Source of the DNA: an uncultured Clostridia bacterium
Lineage (GTDB): Bacteria > Bacillota > Clostridia > TANB77 > CAG-508
Assembly (NCBI GenBank): GCA_946415375.1
Contig: CAMKSF010000003.1
Coordinates: 37,224-101,223, forward strand
DNA: 64,000 nt
Direction of reading: 5' to 3'
In this document: positions 1 through 8,800 of the stretch, in pieces
How positions within the stretch are numbered: position 1 is the stretch's first letter
How the letters are laid out: each line of letters starts with the position of its first letter
Translations under genes and position numbers: made by a program
Notes under the pieces: generated by a model
Seen by the model: only the letters and a program-made list of their open reading frames with translations
Databases searched by the model: none
Told to the model about the DNA's origin: nothing

Positions 1-2111
1 AAACTATTTGATGTTGCTTCTTTAAGAATTGTTGCAACCTCCATCATTTCTACCATAAACGTACTTTGTCCCATACTTAAATCATCTGAAGCACCAACTC
101 TTGTGAAGATTTTATCTACTACCCCAATTTTTGCAGATTGTGCTGGAACAAAGCTTCCAACTTGTGCCATTAAAGTAATTAATGCAACTTGTCTCATGTA
201 TGTAGATTTTCCAGCCATATTTGGTCCAGTTATTATTGAAACTCTGTTGTCTGATTTGTCTAAATATGTATCATTTGAAATAAATTCTCCTTGTGGAAGC
301 ATTTTTTCTATTACCGGATGCCTTCCTTCTCTAATATCTATTACACCTGAATCTGTAACTTCTGGCATACAATAATTCATATCTTCTGCAACCTGTGCAA
401 AAGATGTAATTACATCTAAAGTTGAAATAATTTCTGCGGATTTTTGTAGTCTTTTTACATTCGAAGCAATTTCTTTTCTAATTTTATCAAATGCTTCAAG
501 CTCAAGTTTTATTACTTTTTCCTCAGCTCCAAGAATTTGATTTTCAAGATTTTTAAGTTCTTCTGTTATATATCTTTCTCCATTTGTTAAAGTTTGTTTT
601 CTAATGTATGAATCAGGAACCATCTTTTTATATGTATTTGTAACTTCTATATAATATCCAAAAACTTTATTAAAGCCTACTTTTAGCGATTTTATTCCTG
701 TTTGTTCTTTTTCTCTTGCTTCTAACTCCATAAGCCATTTTTTTCCATCTGTTGTAGCTTTTTTTAAAGTATCTATTTCTTCGTTATATCCTAATTTTAT
801 ATATCCACCATCTTTTGTAACCATTGGTGGATCATCAACTATTGATTTCTCTACTAATTCATATATATCTTGTAATTCATCTAGGTTTTCATATAGTTCT
901 TTAAGAAGTGTTGATTGGCATTTCGATAAAACTTTTTTTACATCAGGAAGCTTACTTAAAGAATTCTTTAAAGTTATCATATCTCTCGGAGTTCCGTTTC
1001 CATAAGCCATTTTTCCTGCAAGACGCTCTATGTCATAAACCTTTTTTAAGTTTTCTACAACATCTCCTCGAAGCATAATGTCATCTTTTAATTCTTTTAC
1101 TCCATCTAGTCTCCTATTAATTTCTGTTATATCAATTAAAGGGTCATTTAACCATCTTCTTAAAAGTCTTCCTCCCATTGAAGTTGATGTTTTGTCTAAC
1201 ACCCAAAGAAGAGTTCCTTTTTTAGACTTGTCCCTCATTTTTTCTGTAATTTCAAGATTTCTTCTTGCGTTTATATCAAGTGACATATATCTTGAAATTG
1301 AATAAATAGTAATTTTATTTATATGGTCTAAACTAGTCATTTGAGTTTGAGTTAAATACTCTGTTAAAGCATTTATTGCAGATATTGCAAGTAGCTTATC
1401 TTCAAACTCTGTAATAGTATTTCCTTTTACATCTTGAAGATTAAATCTTAATTTTGTTATCTCTACGTCATCTTTAAAATATTCATCTTTAAAATTACTT
1501 ATATAACTTGAAGGAAATCTTGTTTTTATTTTGCTAAGCTCTTCTGTAGAATCTGCCATCATTTTGTTTATGATAATCTCTGATGGTGCAAATCTTGAAA
1601 TTTCATCTAATAATAAAGCAAAATTGTTTGTTTCTTTTATTTGGCTTGCATAAAACTCTCCTGTTGAAATATCACTTACCGCAATTCCAAAATATATCCC
1701 TGTTTTATATATTGCCATTATATAGTTGTTTTTTCTTTCTTCAAGCATATTTGACTCAACTACAGTTCCTGGTGTTACAATTTTAATAACTCCGCGTTTT
1801 ACAATTCCTTTTGTGGTTTTTGGGTCTTCTAATTGTTCACATATCGCTACTTTATATCCTTTTGCAATTAATCTTGCTATATAGCTTTCTGCTGCATGAT
1901 GTGGTACTCCACACATCGGTGCTCTTTCTTCTAATCCACAATCTTTCCCTGTAAGTGTAATCTCTAATTCTCTGGATACTTTTATTGCATCATCAAAAAA
2001 CATTTCATAGAAATCACCTAATCTATAAAACAAAATGCAATCTGGATATTGCTCTTTTGTTTCTAAATATCTTTGCATCATTGGTGAACACTTTTCTTTG
2101 TCTATATTCAT
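1..2111 (-). CDS. mutS: DNA mismatch repair protein MutS (3' end outside window)
   Basis: MutS recognises mismatches and, with MutL, starts strand repair. About 703 codons are visible, from the ATG at 2109-2111 (preceded by a GAAAGGAAAG-type ribosome binding site) to the window edge. The N-terminus carries the mismatch-binding domain with the FYEMFFDDA segment, where Phe-Tyr-Glu is the mismatch-contacting motif. The C-terminal ATPase is seen near bases 150-230 as a Walker A GPNMAGKSTYMRQ. The following conserved stretch around GASDDLSMGQSTFMVEM lies at bases 30-110. The Walker B and helix-turn-helix parts are off the window. The gene lies downstream of miaB and two DUF2007-like genes on the same strand; miaB-mutS-mutL order is common in Firmicutes, so mutL may lie beyond base 1 (inference). 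Confidence 0.97.
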   Translation of the reverse strand, partial: MNIDKEKCSPMMQRYLETKEQYPDCILFYRLGDFYEMFFDDAIKVSRELEITLTGKDCGLEERAPMCGVPHHAAESYIARLIAKGYKVAICEQLEDPKTTKGIVKRGVIKIVTPGTVVESNMLEERKNNYIMAIYKTGIYFGIAVSDISTGEFYASQIKETNNFALLLDEISRFAPSEIIINKMMADSTEELSKIKTRFPSSYISNFKDEYFKDDVEITKLRFNLQDVKGNTITEFEDKLLAISAINALTEYLTQTQMTSLDHINKITIYSISRYMSLDINARRNLEITEKMRDKSKKGTLLWVLDKTSTSMGGRLLRRWLNDPLIDITEINRRLDGVKELKDDIMLRGDVVENLKKVYDIERLAGKMAYGNGTPRDMITLKNSLSKLPDVKKVLSKCQSTLLKELYENLDELQDIYELVEKSIVDDPPMVTKDGGYIKLGYNEEIDTLKKATTDGKKWLMELEAREKEQTGIKSLKVGFNKVFGYYIEVTNTYKKMVPDSYIRKQTLTNGERYITEELKNLENQILGAEEKVIKLELEAFDKIRKEIASNVKRLQKSAEIISTLDVITSFAQVAEDMNYCMPEVTDSGVIDIREGRHPVIEKMLPQGEFISNDTYLDKSDNRVSIITGPNMAGKSTYMRQVALITLMAQVGSFVPAQSAKIGVVDKIFTRVGASDDLSMGQSTFMVEMMEVATILKEATSNS

Positions 2112-2156
2112 TATTCTTTCCTTTCATTTTTATTCTTCATAAATAAACTCTACATA

Positions 2157-2561
2157 CTACCTTCTCAATACAAACACAATAATTTGTATAATAAAAAATA
2201 TTAAAAGTAATGATAAAGTTGTGCCTATTAAAATTCCAAGTATTACTTTTAAAGTATGATATTTTCCATATCCAAACTCGTCTTCAATTGGTATCACTTT
2301 AAGAGCTTTAATTTCATTTTCAACTTCATTTTCTTTTTCATCAATATCTAAAAATTCTATTAATTCTCTTGCTCTTTCATAGTCTTCCAGATTTACAAAT
2401 ATTTTTTTCTGTGATAAAATTCCTTCTCCATTAGCTATGTTCAAATAGCTTTCTGTCCCTCCGTCTTTTCTATTAAATGAAATTCTTTGATCATTGAAAA
2501 TTTCACATAATCTTGAAACTACTGATTCATCCGTACTTGAAAAAATTTCTTTTTCTTCCAT
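2157..2561 (-). CDS. DUF2007-like small membrane protein
   Basis: A 134-residue protein. The first ~70 residues look like the DUF2007 (putative signal-transducing) fold: an acidic start, a helix with 'SVVSRLCEIFNDQRI', then a strand and 'YERARELIEFL'. A linker of ~35 residues follows, then one strongly hydrophobic membrane segment near residues 105-130 ending in Arg-Arg. The ATG has a GGAGGAATAAG-type ribosome binding site. It is a paralogue of the next gene upstream (2592-2993) in the same arrangement, between miaB and mutS. The biochemical function of the family is unknown; membrane anchoring with the soluble domain inside is my inference from the topology. Confidence 0.8.
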   Translation of the reverse strand: MEEKEIFSSTDESVVSRLCEIFNDQRISFNRKDGGTESYLNIANGEGILSQKKIFVNLEDYERARELIEFLDIDEKENEVENEIKALKVIPIEDEFGYGKYHTLKVILGILIGTTLSLLLIFFIIQIIVFVLRR

Positions 2562-2591
2562 TTTCTTATTCCTCCGAAAAATATCTCTTTA

Positions 2592-2993
2592 TTAAATAAA
2601 GGCAATTATCATTCCTATAATTAGGCCTAATAATGGAAGCCCAAAGCCTAATAATATTAGTATTTTAAATATTTTTTTAGGAATACCATATTTTTTATTT
2701 GCTTTTAAATCTTCTTCTAATTCTTCTGGCGTTTCTTTTAATTCTTCTGGAATTTCTTCTTCTTCAAAATCCTGTTCATTAAAAATCTGAATAGCATTTT
2801 GTGCTTTTTCAAAATCCTCATTACTAACATAAATTGATTTTGCTAGTCCAAAACTTTGGCCATAGGTTACATTCATGTAACTCCCTGCACCTTCGTCTCT
2901 TCTACTATAAGGAATATTGTTTTCTTTTAAAATATTTTCTATTTGTTTAACTAAAAGTTCATCACTATCTTCAAATAATTTTCTTTCTTCCAT
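2592..2993 (-). CDS. DUF2007-like small membrane protein (paralogue)
   Basis: A 133-residue protein with the same layout as its downstream neighbour: a DUF2007-like N-terminal domain containing 'LLVKQIENILKENNIPYSRR' and 'EDFEKAQNAIQIF', a very acidic linker (many Glu in residues 70-98) and one membrane segment near residues 108-132. A GAAAGGAAG ribosome binding site precedes the ATG. Only 30 bases separate the two paralogues, so a tandem duplication and co-transcription with miaB and mutS are likely. Function not known. Confidence 0.8.
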   Translation of the reverse strand: MEERKLFEDSDELLVKQIENILKENNIPYSRRDEGAGSYMNVTYGQSFGLAKSIYVSNEDFEKAQNAIQIFNEQDFEEEEIPEELKETPEELEEDLKANKKYGIPKKIFKILILLGFGLPLLGLIIGMIIAFI

Positions 2994-3039
2994 AAAAACT
3001 TCCTTTCTATTTTGTAGTATCTATTTAACCGTTCTTTTT

Positions 3040-3061
3040 GAAAAGATAACCATCCCATTTT
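3040..3061. repeat. Degenerate copy of dispersed GGGACGG-type repeat
   Basis: Between miaB and the DUF2007-like gene the plus strand reads GAAAAGATAACCATCCCATTTT, matching about 18 of 22 bases of the better preserved copies at 16640-16672 and 33532-33556 (core GAGAACCGTCCCC). It overlaps the miaB stop codon. It is probably a decayed member of the same repeat family. Confidence 0.45.
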
Positions 3062-4469
3062 ATAACTCTTTTATAACTCTTCCTTTAAAATACCACATAT
3101 GATCCTCTACTAATTTTACTTTTTGGATAGTATTAATCATATCTTCTGTTCCATTAAAGACTACTACTTTATTTGCCTCTGTTCTTCCAGTAAGCATTGT
3201 TTCATCTGATTTGCTTGGTCCTTCAACTAATACTTCTTGGATAGTATTTAAATACTCTTTGTTGTTTTCAGATATTTGTGTTTCAACCAATTCTTTTAAT
3301 CTATCAAATCTTTTATGTTTTATATCTTCTGGAATTTGATTCTCCATCTTATCTCCTGGAGTTCCTTTTCTTCTTGAATATATAAACATAAAAACTTGTT
3401 CAAATCTAACCTTTCTTACAACATCTAAAGTTTCTTCAAAGTCTTCTTCAGTTTCTCCTGCAAATCCTACTATTATATCTGTTGAAAACTTTATTTCAGG
3501 TATTTTATTCTTCATTTTTTCAACAAGTTCTAAATATTGTTCTTTTGTATATTTTCTATTCATTACTTTAAGCATATTTGTACTTCCAGATTGAAGTGGT
3601 AAATGCACAAATTTACATACTTTATCACAGTCTCTTATTGCTTCTATAACATCATCTGAAAAATCTTTTGGATGTGGAGATATAAATCTTATACGCTCTA
3701 TTCCTTCAATTTTATTAATTTCTCTAAGTAACTTTGCAAATGAATTTATTCTTGATTTACATTCTCCTCTTTTGGTTTCTGCTCTCATGTATGAATTAAC
3801 ATTTTGTCCTAAAAGCATTATTTCTTTGTATCCTTGTTTTACCACTTCTTTAACCTCATTGATAATATCTTCAGGATTTCTACTTCTTTCTCTTCCTCTA
3901 ACATATGGAACAATACAATATGTACAGAAATTATCACAGCCATACATTATTGTAATAGAAGCTTGTACATTGTTTGCTCTTGAAATTGGTAATCCCTCAT
4001 AAACTCTACCATCAATATCTATTACATCTTGTATTCTTTTTCTAGAATTTATAACCTTAAAAATATCTTCAGGAAGTTTATGTAATGTGTGTGTTCCAAA
4101 CACTATATCTACATGTGGATATGATTTTTTTATTTTTTCAGCCATATGTTTTTCTTGCATCATACATCCACCAATCGCTATTATCATATTATTTTTCTCT
4201 TTTAGATTTTTTAGTTCTCCTACTTTTCCAAATAGCCTTTCTTCAGCATTTTCTCTAACGCAACATGTATTAATTATTGCTAAATTTGCTTCCTCAAATT
4301 TTTCTGTTTTACTATATCCCATTTGTTCAGCCATACCACTTATCTTTTCTGAGTCATTCTCATTTAGTTGGCATCCCATTGTAAGAATAGTATATTTCAT
4401 ATTCTTATTTAAATTTTCTTCAGCTATTTTTTTTATGTATTCCTTTTGCTCATCTATTTCTATACTCAT
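3060..4469 (-). CDS. miaB: tRNA-2-methylthio-N6-dimethylallyladenosine synthase MiaB
   Basis: A radical-SAM methylthiotransferase that adds the methylthio group to i6A37 of tRNAs reading UNN codons. Domains in order: N-terminal UPF0004 with three cluster cysteines (TMGCQLNEND, NTCCVRENAEE, GGCMMQE); the radical-SAM core with the CxxxCxxC motif in 'YGCDNFCTYCIVPYVRGRERSR'; and a C-terminal TRAM domain ending near 'WYFKGRVIKEL'. I choose the ATG at 4469 (469 residues) because AAAGGA lies 6 bases upstream; the longer in-frame TTG start at 4484 would bury that site. It is first in the miaB-DUF2007-DUF2007-mutS run. Confidence 0.97.
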   Translation of the reverse strand: MSIEIDEQKEYIKKIAEENLNKNMKYTILTMGCQLNENDSEKISGMAEQMGYSKTEKFEEANLAIINTCCVRENAEERLFGKVGELKNLKEKNNMIIAIGGCMMQEKHMAEKIKKSYPHVDIVFGTHTLHKLPEDIFKVINSRKRIQDVIDIDGRVYEGLPISRANNVQASITIMYGCDNFCTYCIVPYVRGRERSRNPEDIINEVKEVVKQGYKEIMLLGQNVNSYMRAETKRGECKSRINSFAKLLREINKIEGIERIRFISPHPKDFSDDVIEAIRDCDKVCKFVHLPLQSGSTNMLKVMNRKYTKEQYLELVEKMKNKIPEIKFSTDIIVGFAGETEEDFEETLDVVRKVRFEQVFMFIYSRRKGTPGDKMENQIPEDIKHKRFDRLKELVETQISENNKEYLNTIQEVLVEGPSKSDETMLTGRTEANKVVVFNGTEDMINTIQKVKLVEDHMWYFKGRVIKEL

Positions 4470-4532
4470 TTCTATTCCTTTCAAAAATCGATATTTTGCG
4501 TTATTATATCATAAAAAGACAAAAAAATAAAC

Positions 4533-4563
4533 CCCATTATTAAACTTTTGTTTAATAATAGGG
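4533..4563 (-). terminator. Intrinsic terminator of the 45-residue peptide gene
   Basis: An inverted repeat with arms ATTATTAAAC and GTTTAATAAT extended by CCC/GGG (one bulged A). On the minus strand it is followed by TTTATTTTTTT. It sits 18 bases after the stop of the small membrane peptide gene, upstream of miaB. Confidence 0.8.
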
Positions 4564-4580
4564 AATATTATATTCAAATT

Positions 4581-4718
4581 TTATTGCATACATAATAAAA
4601 TTGCAAAGCCTATTACTACAGCCAATACAACAAATAGTAATGTAACTCCCAAATTTGCTACGTTATTCTTCTCTTCTTCCTTTTTTTCGTTTTGTATTTC
4701 TTCATTTACTTCATCCAT
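4581..4718 (-). CDS. 45-residue single-pass membrane peptide
   Basis: This gene is supported by a very strong ribosome binding site (AAGGAAGGAGT) 6-8 bases before the ATG at 4716-4718 and a terminator directly after the stop. The peptide begins MDEVNEEIQNEKKEEEK, a highly charged, mostly acidic cytoplasmic head. A membrane helix of about 22 residues (LGVTLLFVVLAVVIGFAILL) follows, and it ends CMQ. It could be a small regulatory or toxin-like peptide, but nothing specific is recognisable. Existence as a gene is likely; function unknown. Confidence 0.65.
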   Translation of the reverse strand: MDEVNEEIQNEKKEEEKNNVANLGVTLLFVVLAVVIGFAILLCMQ

Positions 4719-4847
4719 TGATTCTACTCCTTCCTTGCTTAACGAAAAGCTTCTTCCATTGTATTATTCTTTATAACTATAATATATTTTTATTCCAGTT
4801 TTGTCAATAGTTATTATTAGATATTTTATAAATTGTTTTGGTAAATC

Positions 4848-5787
4848 TCACAATACTTCAGTTATATCTGGTATTTTAGGGCATTGTTCGTTTGTAACTC
4901 CAGATTTTAAAGATACTACAGGGCGAACCCCACCATCATTATCAGCCTCCAAGCCGATCATTTGCATGAAACAAGTTGTCGAAAGCAACAAAAACAATTC
5001 CATACTTTTTACCAACGCCAGCTACAGCAAAACTTGCGAAATAGGGATTTGAATAGGTTCCAACAGAGGCAAGCCAGTATTGCTTTCCTGAACTCAATTC
5101 TTCATCATTAAATAGCATATTGTTAATTCTTGCATTAGACACAGAAACATATGGGGCACCTTCTCTTGCAGGTTCATTAATACTATAATAATATCCCTCT
5201 ACATTACCTGATACAGTTGTAGTCACTCTTGGCTCTGCTGTCCAACTTGTTGGTGTATATTGATTTGAAAAGCTATATGATTCTCCATAATTTTTATTTC
5301 CATCAAATTGATCTAAATTGTATTGTCTCTTCAAATCATCTGTTGTAACTCCTGTTATTTTATTTATATCATCTATATTTACACTTTCAGCTTTTACAGC
5401 TAATGTTTCATTTTTGTACATCGCACATATTTTATTTAATTGATTTATCGCATTTAAATATGCTTTTGCACCTTTCATATATAAATACGGATTTTCTTCA
5501 TCAACTCCACTTTTATCTGCTTTTGACTTTTTCATATGGCTTCCTGCAATTATCTTTATATATGCATTATTTCCTGTTCCTTCTATTCCTAATACTCTCC
5601 AATTTAATTGATTTTGTGAAACTAAATATGTTTGTGCATACGTTCCACCTAATTCGCCTGCTAGTACTGTCCATTCTCCACTTGTTGGATTTGTATAATT
5701 CACATAATCTCCTATGTGTAAATGATCTTCACTCGTACATGTTCCATCTGCATTTGTGCATCCATCTGTTACAGCTTGCTGAAACAT
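4848..5787 (-). pseudogene. C-terminal part of a pilin-like secreted protein, N-terminus missing and frameshifted near its end
   Basis: A 281-codon open frame with no signal or prepilin leader. From 'HIGDYVNYTNPTSGEW' onward it aligns with the intact pilin-like protein at 21359-22678 ('SIGDYITYTSPTASVTF', then a 'YL...AKAYLNAINQLNKIC' helix region and 'YWLAS' near the C-terminus). The frame stops at 4942 after 'FHANDRLGG'. Shifting by one base there restores the usual family ending 'GGVRPVVSLKSGV', which continues to a TGA at 4848-4850, so a +1 insertion (a C in TCGG near 4956) is the likely lesion. Homology is lost just upstream of 'FQQAVTDGC' (about 5787), where the island containing the DUF6076 gene begins. 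The missing N-terminal start may be the fragment at 12515-12643. Confidence 0.8.
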
Positions 5788-5881
5788 TGCTGTTAATTTC
5801 TTTGGTAAAGAAACAGAAGTAACAGATAATGGATTAAAGCACCCTGCTAGTCTATACTTTCCATTTCACGAAAAGCTAGGA

Positions 5882-6748
5882 ATGTTATTATTAAGATTCT
5901 TAAATGCCGATTTATCAAACTTTGAAACAGCAAATAAAACATTCTTCTATGCTTATGGATTCGAAATATTAAGAGATTTAGATAAAAATTATAAATTTGA
6001 ATTAAAACAAAATTATAGTAGTAATGAAGAATATTTAAAACAGGCAACTAAAATATTTGAAGATTTAAAAGAAAACTTACTAGACCTGCAACAAGAACTA
6101 ATAAATGCAGTTACATATATTTATAATTTAGATAATAATAAAGATTTAGAAAAATATACATATTCTGAAAGATTTGCAGTTTACTTAATAAAAAGGATGG
6201 GAAAATTATATACATATTATAAAAATGACTTTATTATGAGAGATAGTTATTCAAGAAAATATCAAGAAATTGGTAGCCACTCCGAATATGATTTATTAGA
6301 AACATTGCAAAATAAAAATCAAGTTCTTTCTATGAGTGATACACATAAAAGCAATGATCTATCTAGTATTTGCTATGCTATACTTGAAGAACTATCAAAA
6401 ACACCTAATTATCCAATTAAAAAGTGCCAAAATTGTGGAATGTATTTTGTACCAACATCAAAGGTAGATGAAATTTATTGTGATTATCCAAAAGAAAATT
6501 CAAAAACTTGTAGAGAACTAGGTGCTTTTCAATCTTATACTGAAAGATTAAAACAAAACAAGGCTATGGGTGAATATAGAAGAACATATCAACAAAAATT
6601 TATGCAAGTTAGAAAAGATAAGGAAAATAAAAAACTTGCAAAAAACTTTGAAGCTTGGAAAAAACAAGCTAAAGATAAAATAAATGATATGAAAAAGGGC
6701 AAACTTACTGAAAATGAAGTTTATGAGTGGATTATAAAAAATAAATAG
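5882..6748 (+). CDS. DUF6076-like zinc-ribbon protein, probably 5'-truncated
   Basis: 288 residues from the first ATG, but the same frame is open and protein-like back to 5783 ('NFFGKETEVTDNGLKHPASLYFPFHEKLG' split around 5800-5880) with no ATG, GTG or TTG and no ribosome binding site. The real start was therefore probably removed at the junction with the pilin fragment. The C-terminal third has a Cys4-type zinc ribbon: KKCQNCGMYF, then YCDYPKENSKTC, followed by 'GAFQSY' and a basic helical tail with 'FEAWKKQAKDKI'. This architecture resembles the DUF6076 family of Firmicutes mobile regions, whose function is unknown. Confidence 0.7.
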   Translation: MLLLRFLNADLSNFETANKTFFYAYGFEILRDLDKNYKFELKQNYSSNEEYLKQATKIFEDLKENLLDLQQELINAVTYIYNLDNNKDLEKYTYSERFAVYLIKRMGKLYTYYKNDFIMRDSYSRKYQEIGSHSEYDLLETLQNKNQVLSMSDTHKSNDLSSICYAILEELSKTPNYPIKKCQNCGMYFVPTSKVDEIYCDYPKENSKTCRELGAFQSYTERLKQNKAMGEYRRTYQQKFMQVRKDKENKKLAKNFEAWKKQAKDKINDMKKGKLTENEVYEWIIKNK

Positions 6749-6756
6749 ATATTATT

Positions 6757-6799
6757 AAAAGTAGATATTTTACCTACAACAGATAAAGTATCTACTTTT
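6757..6799. terminator. Bidirectional terminator between DUF6076 gene and XRE gene
   Basis: Perfect 11-base arms AAAAGTAGATA / TATCTACTTTT separated by about 21 bases between two converging genes, with T-rich flanks on both strands. Confidence 0.65.
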
Positions 6800-7058
6800 A
6801 TTTGAAGTCTTTTCTAATATCTTTCAATAAGTCATTTACATCTATGCCTAAAACATAAGCTATACCAAATAATTCATAATCTTTTACAGTTCTCTTATTA
6901 TTTTCAATATCATACAAACTTTGCTTATGTATGCTTATACTCATTAATTCTAATTTTGCAGCCAACTGTTCATAAGATAAATTTTTCTTTGTTCTATATT
7001 CTTTTAATAAATTTGCTATTACATTCATATTTCCATTATACTTTGCAATCAATGACAT
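6798..7058 (-). CDS. XRE-family helix-turn-helix regulator
   Basis: An 86-residue protein that is almost entirely one HTH_3/Cro-CI-like domain: 'LLKEYRTKKNLSYEQLAAKLELMSISIHKQSLYDIENNKRTVKDYELFGIAYVLGIDVNDLL'. The ATG has TTTGGAG upstream. The gene diverges from the promoter at 7147-7175, and a perfect 14-base palindrome at 7108-7121 lies between the two start regions. This is the usual layout of a self-regulated repressor controlling the opposite gene set. Targets are probably the downstream plus-strand transcript that includes the pilin-like pseudogene (inference). Confidence 0.85.
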   Translation of the reverse strand: MSLIAKYNGNMNVIANLLKEYRTKKNLSYEQLAAKLELMSISIHKQSLYDIENNKRTVKDYELFGIAYVLGIDVNDLLKDIRKDFK

Positions 7059-7107
7059 AATTTTTCTCCAAATTTTTTATTTTATAATTTTCTTGTGATA
7101 TATTTAT

Positions 7108-7121
7108 AAGTGTTAACACTT
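7108..7121. promoter_or_regulatory. Candidate operator of the XRE regulator
   Basis: The perfect palindrome AAGTGTTAACACTT is 50 bases upstream of the XRE start and 26 bases upstream of the -35 box of the divergent promoter. Cro/CI-type dimers bind such dyads. The assignment is inferred from position and symmetry. Confidence 0.5.
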
Positions 7122-7146
7122 TATTGAAAATTTTTATGATTTTTTA

Positions 7147-7175
7147 TTGCAAGAAAAATAGTAAACTGCTATAAT
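7147..7175 (+). promoter_or_regulatory. Sigma-A type promoter, divergent from the XRE gene
   Basis: TTGCAA (7147-7152), a 17-base spacer and TATAAT (7170-7175). It would start RNA near 7182 and read through a small open frame, two hairpins and into the pilin-like pseudogene. Confidence 0.7.
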
Positions 7176-7203
7176 ATAAATGTAAAAATTAAAGAGACAA
7201 AGG

Positions 7204-7353
7204 ATGGCAAAACAAATGAACAAAATCGCTGAAAGTATTGATTTTCTATATATATATATATATATTACGGGCTTTAATTTTATAAAGCGTTTATATAAGC
7301 ATAGGGTTATTTTTCGCTATGCATTTTTGATGAACTCAAAAATGTATCTGTAA
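7204..7353 (+). other. Leader region with a possible 49-codon open frame, (TA)9 tract and two hairpins
   Basis: After the promoter at 7147-7175 there is an open frame from ATG 7204 to TAA 7351. It has a weak ribosome binding site (AAAGG touching the ATG) and a product interrupted by a Tyr-Ile run encoded by (TA)9 at 7247-7264, so I doubt it is a protein. The same stretch has two adjoining inverted repeats: GCATAG/CTATGC (7299-7304 and 7317-7322) and CATTTTTGA/TCAAAAATG (7322-7330 and 7336-7344). It may instead be a structured 5' leader of the pilin-like gene 98 bases downstream. No known riboswitch class was recognised. Confidence 0.3.
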
Positions 7354-7441
7354 AAATAGTCTTTTTTGTGTTTAATTTTGTTATTAATGTTTTAATATAT
7401 TAATAAATCAAATTTTCAAGGAAAAGGAGGTGAATTTTGAA

Positions 7442-8678
7442 ATGAAAAATAGAATAATAAAATCCTTAAAAACCAGTAATGGTATAACTTTGATAGCCCT
7501 TGTTATCACAATTATTGTCCTTTTGATTTTAGCTCGGAATCAGTATTTCAATGTTATCTGGAGATAACGGCATTTTACAGAAAGCAACAGATGCCAAAAC
7601 AAATACAGATAAGGCTCAAATAGTTGAAAATGCAAAAATAGACATATTAGCACAAATAGCCGAAAATAAAGGAGAAAATATTTCAAAGGAACAATTAAAG
7701 ACTATATTAAATAAGTATTTTGAAAACATAACTACTTTGGAACTTCCTGATGATTTATCTAATTCAGATATAAAATTAACTGCAAATCAAACTTATGGAA
7801 GTTACCCAAATATTGCATTAGTTGATATTTATAATGGTAAATTAATTATTAGTGAGCAGGAAAATACAATGGTTCTAGCAAGTGAAAAGTTATTAACAAA
7901 TCCACTAGCGGAAACTGATTCTGGCAAAAGTCCATATGTATTGTATAATGGAATCGTATGTAGGGTGCTCTATGATTCTACATCTCCATATGGAATAGAG
8001 ATAATTTCAAATGATGTAATAGAAACAAACGATACCATAGAAACAGTTCTATTAGGATATGGAGATACAAATCCATCAGTTACTTCTGATACATTAGACA
8101 CACAAGGAATAACAAGTGCATATGGAACTATTGATGATAATACTAAAAAATCCGCAGTATCATACAATAGAGCTGTTACAACTTTAAACGAAAAAGCAGA
8201 AAATTATATAATCGAAAATGATGGTATAATAAAATACGCCAGATGTGTAGGAAGTAATCCTAGTCATCCAGAAGATATAGTATCTACTGAATATGCAGTT
8301 AATGATGAAGCAACAAATAAATACATAAAGACAAGAGGATGTAATAACAAATTCAAGGTAGAAGATAACAATTACGAAGCAGACCTTAATCAAATGCAGT
8401 CTCTAGGAATTGATGTTGCATCGAGCGATTATTGGTTAGCTTCTCGTAGAATTGTGCTTCCTGGTTCGCAGACTGCTTTTTGTGTGCGTCTTGTATCCTC
8501 TACTGGCGCATTAAGTCAATATGTGCTGTTTAAAGTGGATAATACAGGGATGCGCGAGCCAAGCAATCCTGGTAAAGGTTTTCGACCAGTTTTTCATTTA
8601 GAGTCTGGTATCAAAATAATAGATGAAGAAAATAATGATGGCAGTAGTTCAGAAAAGCCATATTTACTAAGTAAATAA
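7442..8678 (+). pseudogene. Pilin-like protein with prepilin leader, broken by a +1 frameshift at about 7535
   Basis: It starts at ATG 7442 after AAGGAAAAGGAGG. The first frame gives 'MKNRIIKSLKTSNGITLIA' and then a hydrophobic 'LVITIIVLLILA', a type IV prepilin-like leader and helix. It then runs out of frame at GCT-C-GGAATC and stops at 7565. Removing one base joins it to the long frame starting 'GISISMLSGDNGILQKATDAK', exactly as in the intact homologue at 21359-22678. The C-terminus has the family pattern 'YWLASR', 'CVRLVSSTG' and 'GFRPVFHLESGIKI', reminiscent of DUF6273/C-type-lectin-fold domains. Total length would be about 411 residues. The insertion is not in a homopolymer, so ordinary slippage is not the obvious cause; sequencing error is possible. 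Confidence 0.85.
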
Positions 8679-8770
8679 AAAAATTTCACTATCCTATACG
8701 ACAAGATTATCAATATACTAAAAAAAGCTTCAGTCTATTGCAACAACTACGTTCATAATAATTTTATATA

Positions 8771-8800
8771 AATATGGAGAGTATTTTATCTCTCCATATT
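8771..8800. terminator. Hairpin at the end of the relaxase gene
   Basis: Perfect 11-base arms AATATGGAGAG / CTCTCCATATT with an 8-base loop that contains the relaxase stop codon. The plus-strand side is followed by T-rich sequence. It may end transcripts from both converging genes. Confidence 0.6.

Noticed and set aside
103..375. Plus-strand open frame inside mutS
   Set aside because: The minus strand encodes the MutS Walker A region here; the plus frame is a shadow.
5403..5822. Plus-strand 139-codon open frame
   Set aside because: It is the antisense shadow of the pilin-like C-terminal part, with low-complexity Leu/His/Ser content and no ribosome binding site.
7247..7264. (TA)9 tract as a proven phase-variation switch
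   Set aside because: The tract lies in a dubious small frame; with one sequence there is no evidence of length variation.
7182..7353. Possible c-di-GMP (GEMM) riboswitch upstream of the pilin-like pseudogene
   Set aside because: Hairpins are present and pilin genes are common targets, but I could not find the conserved GEMM core or the c-di-GMP-II pseudoknot sequences.
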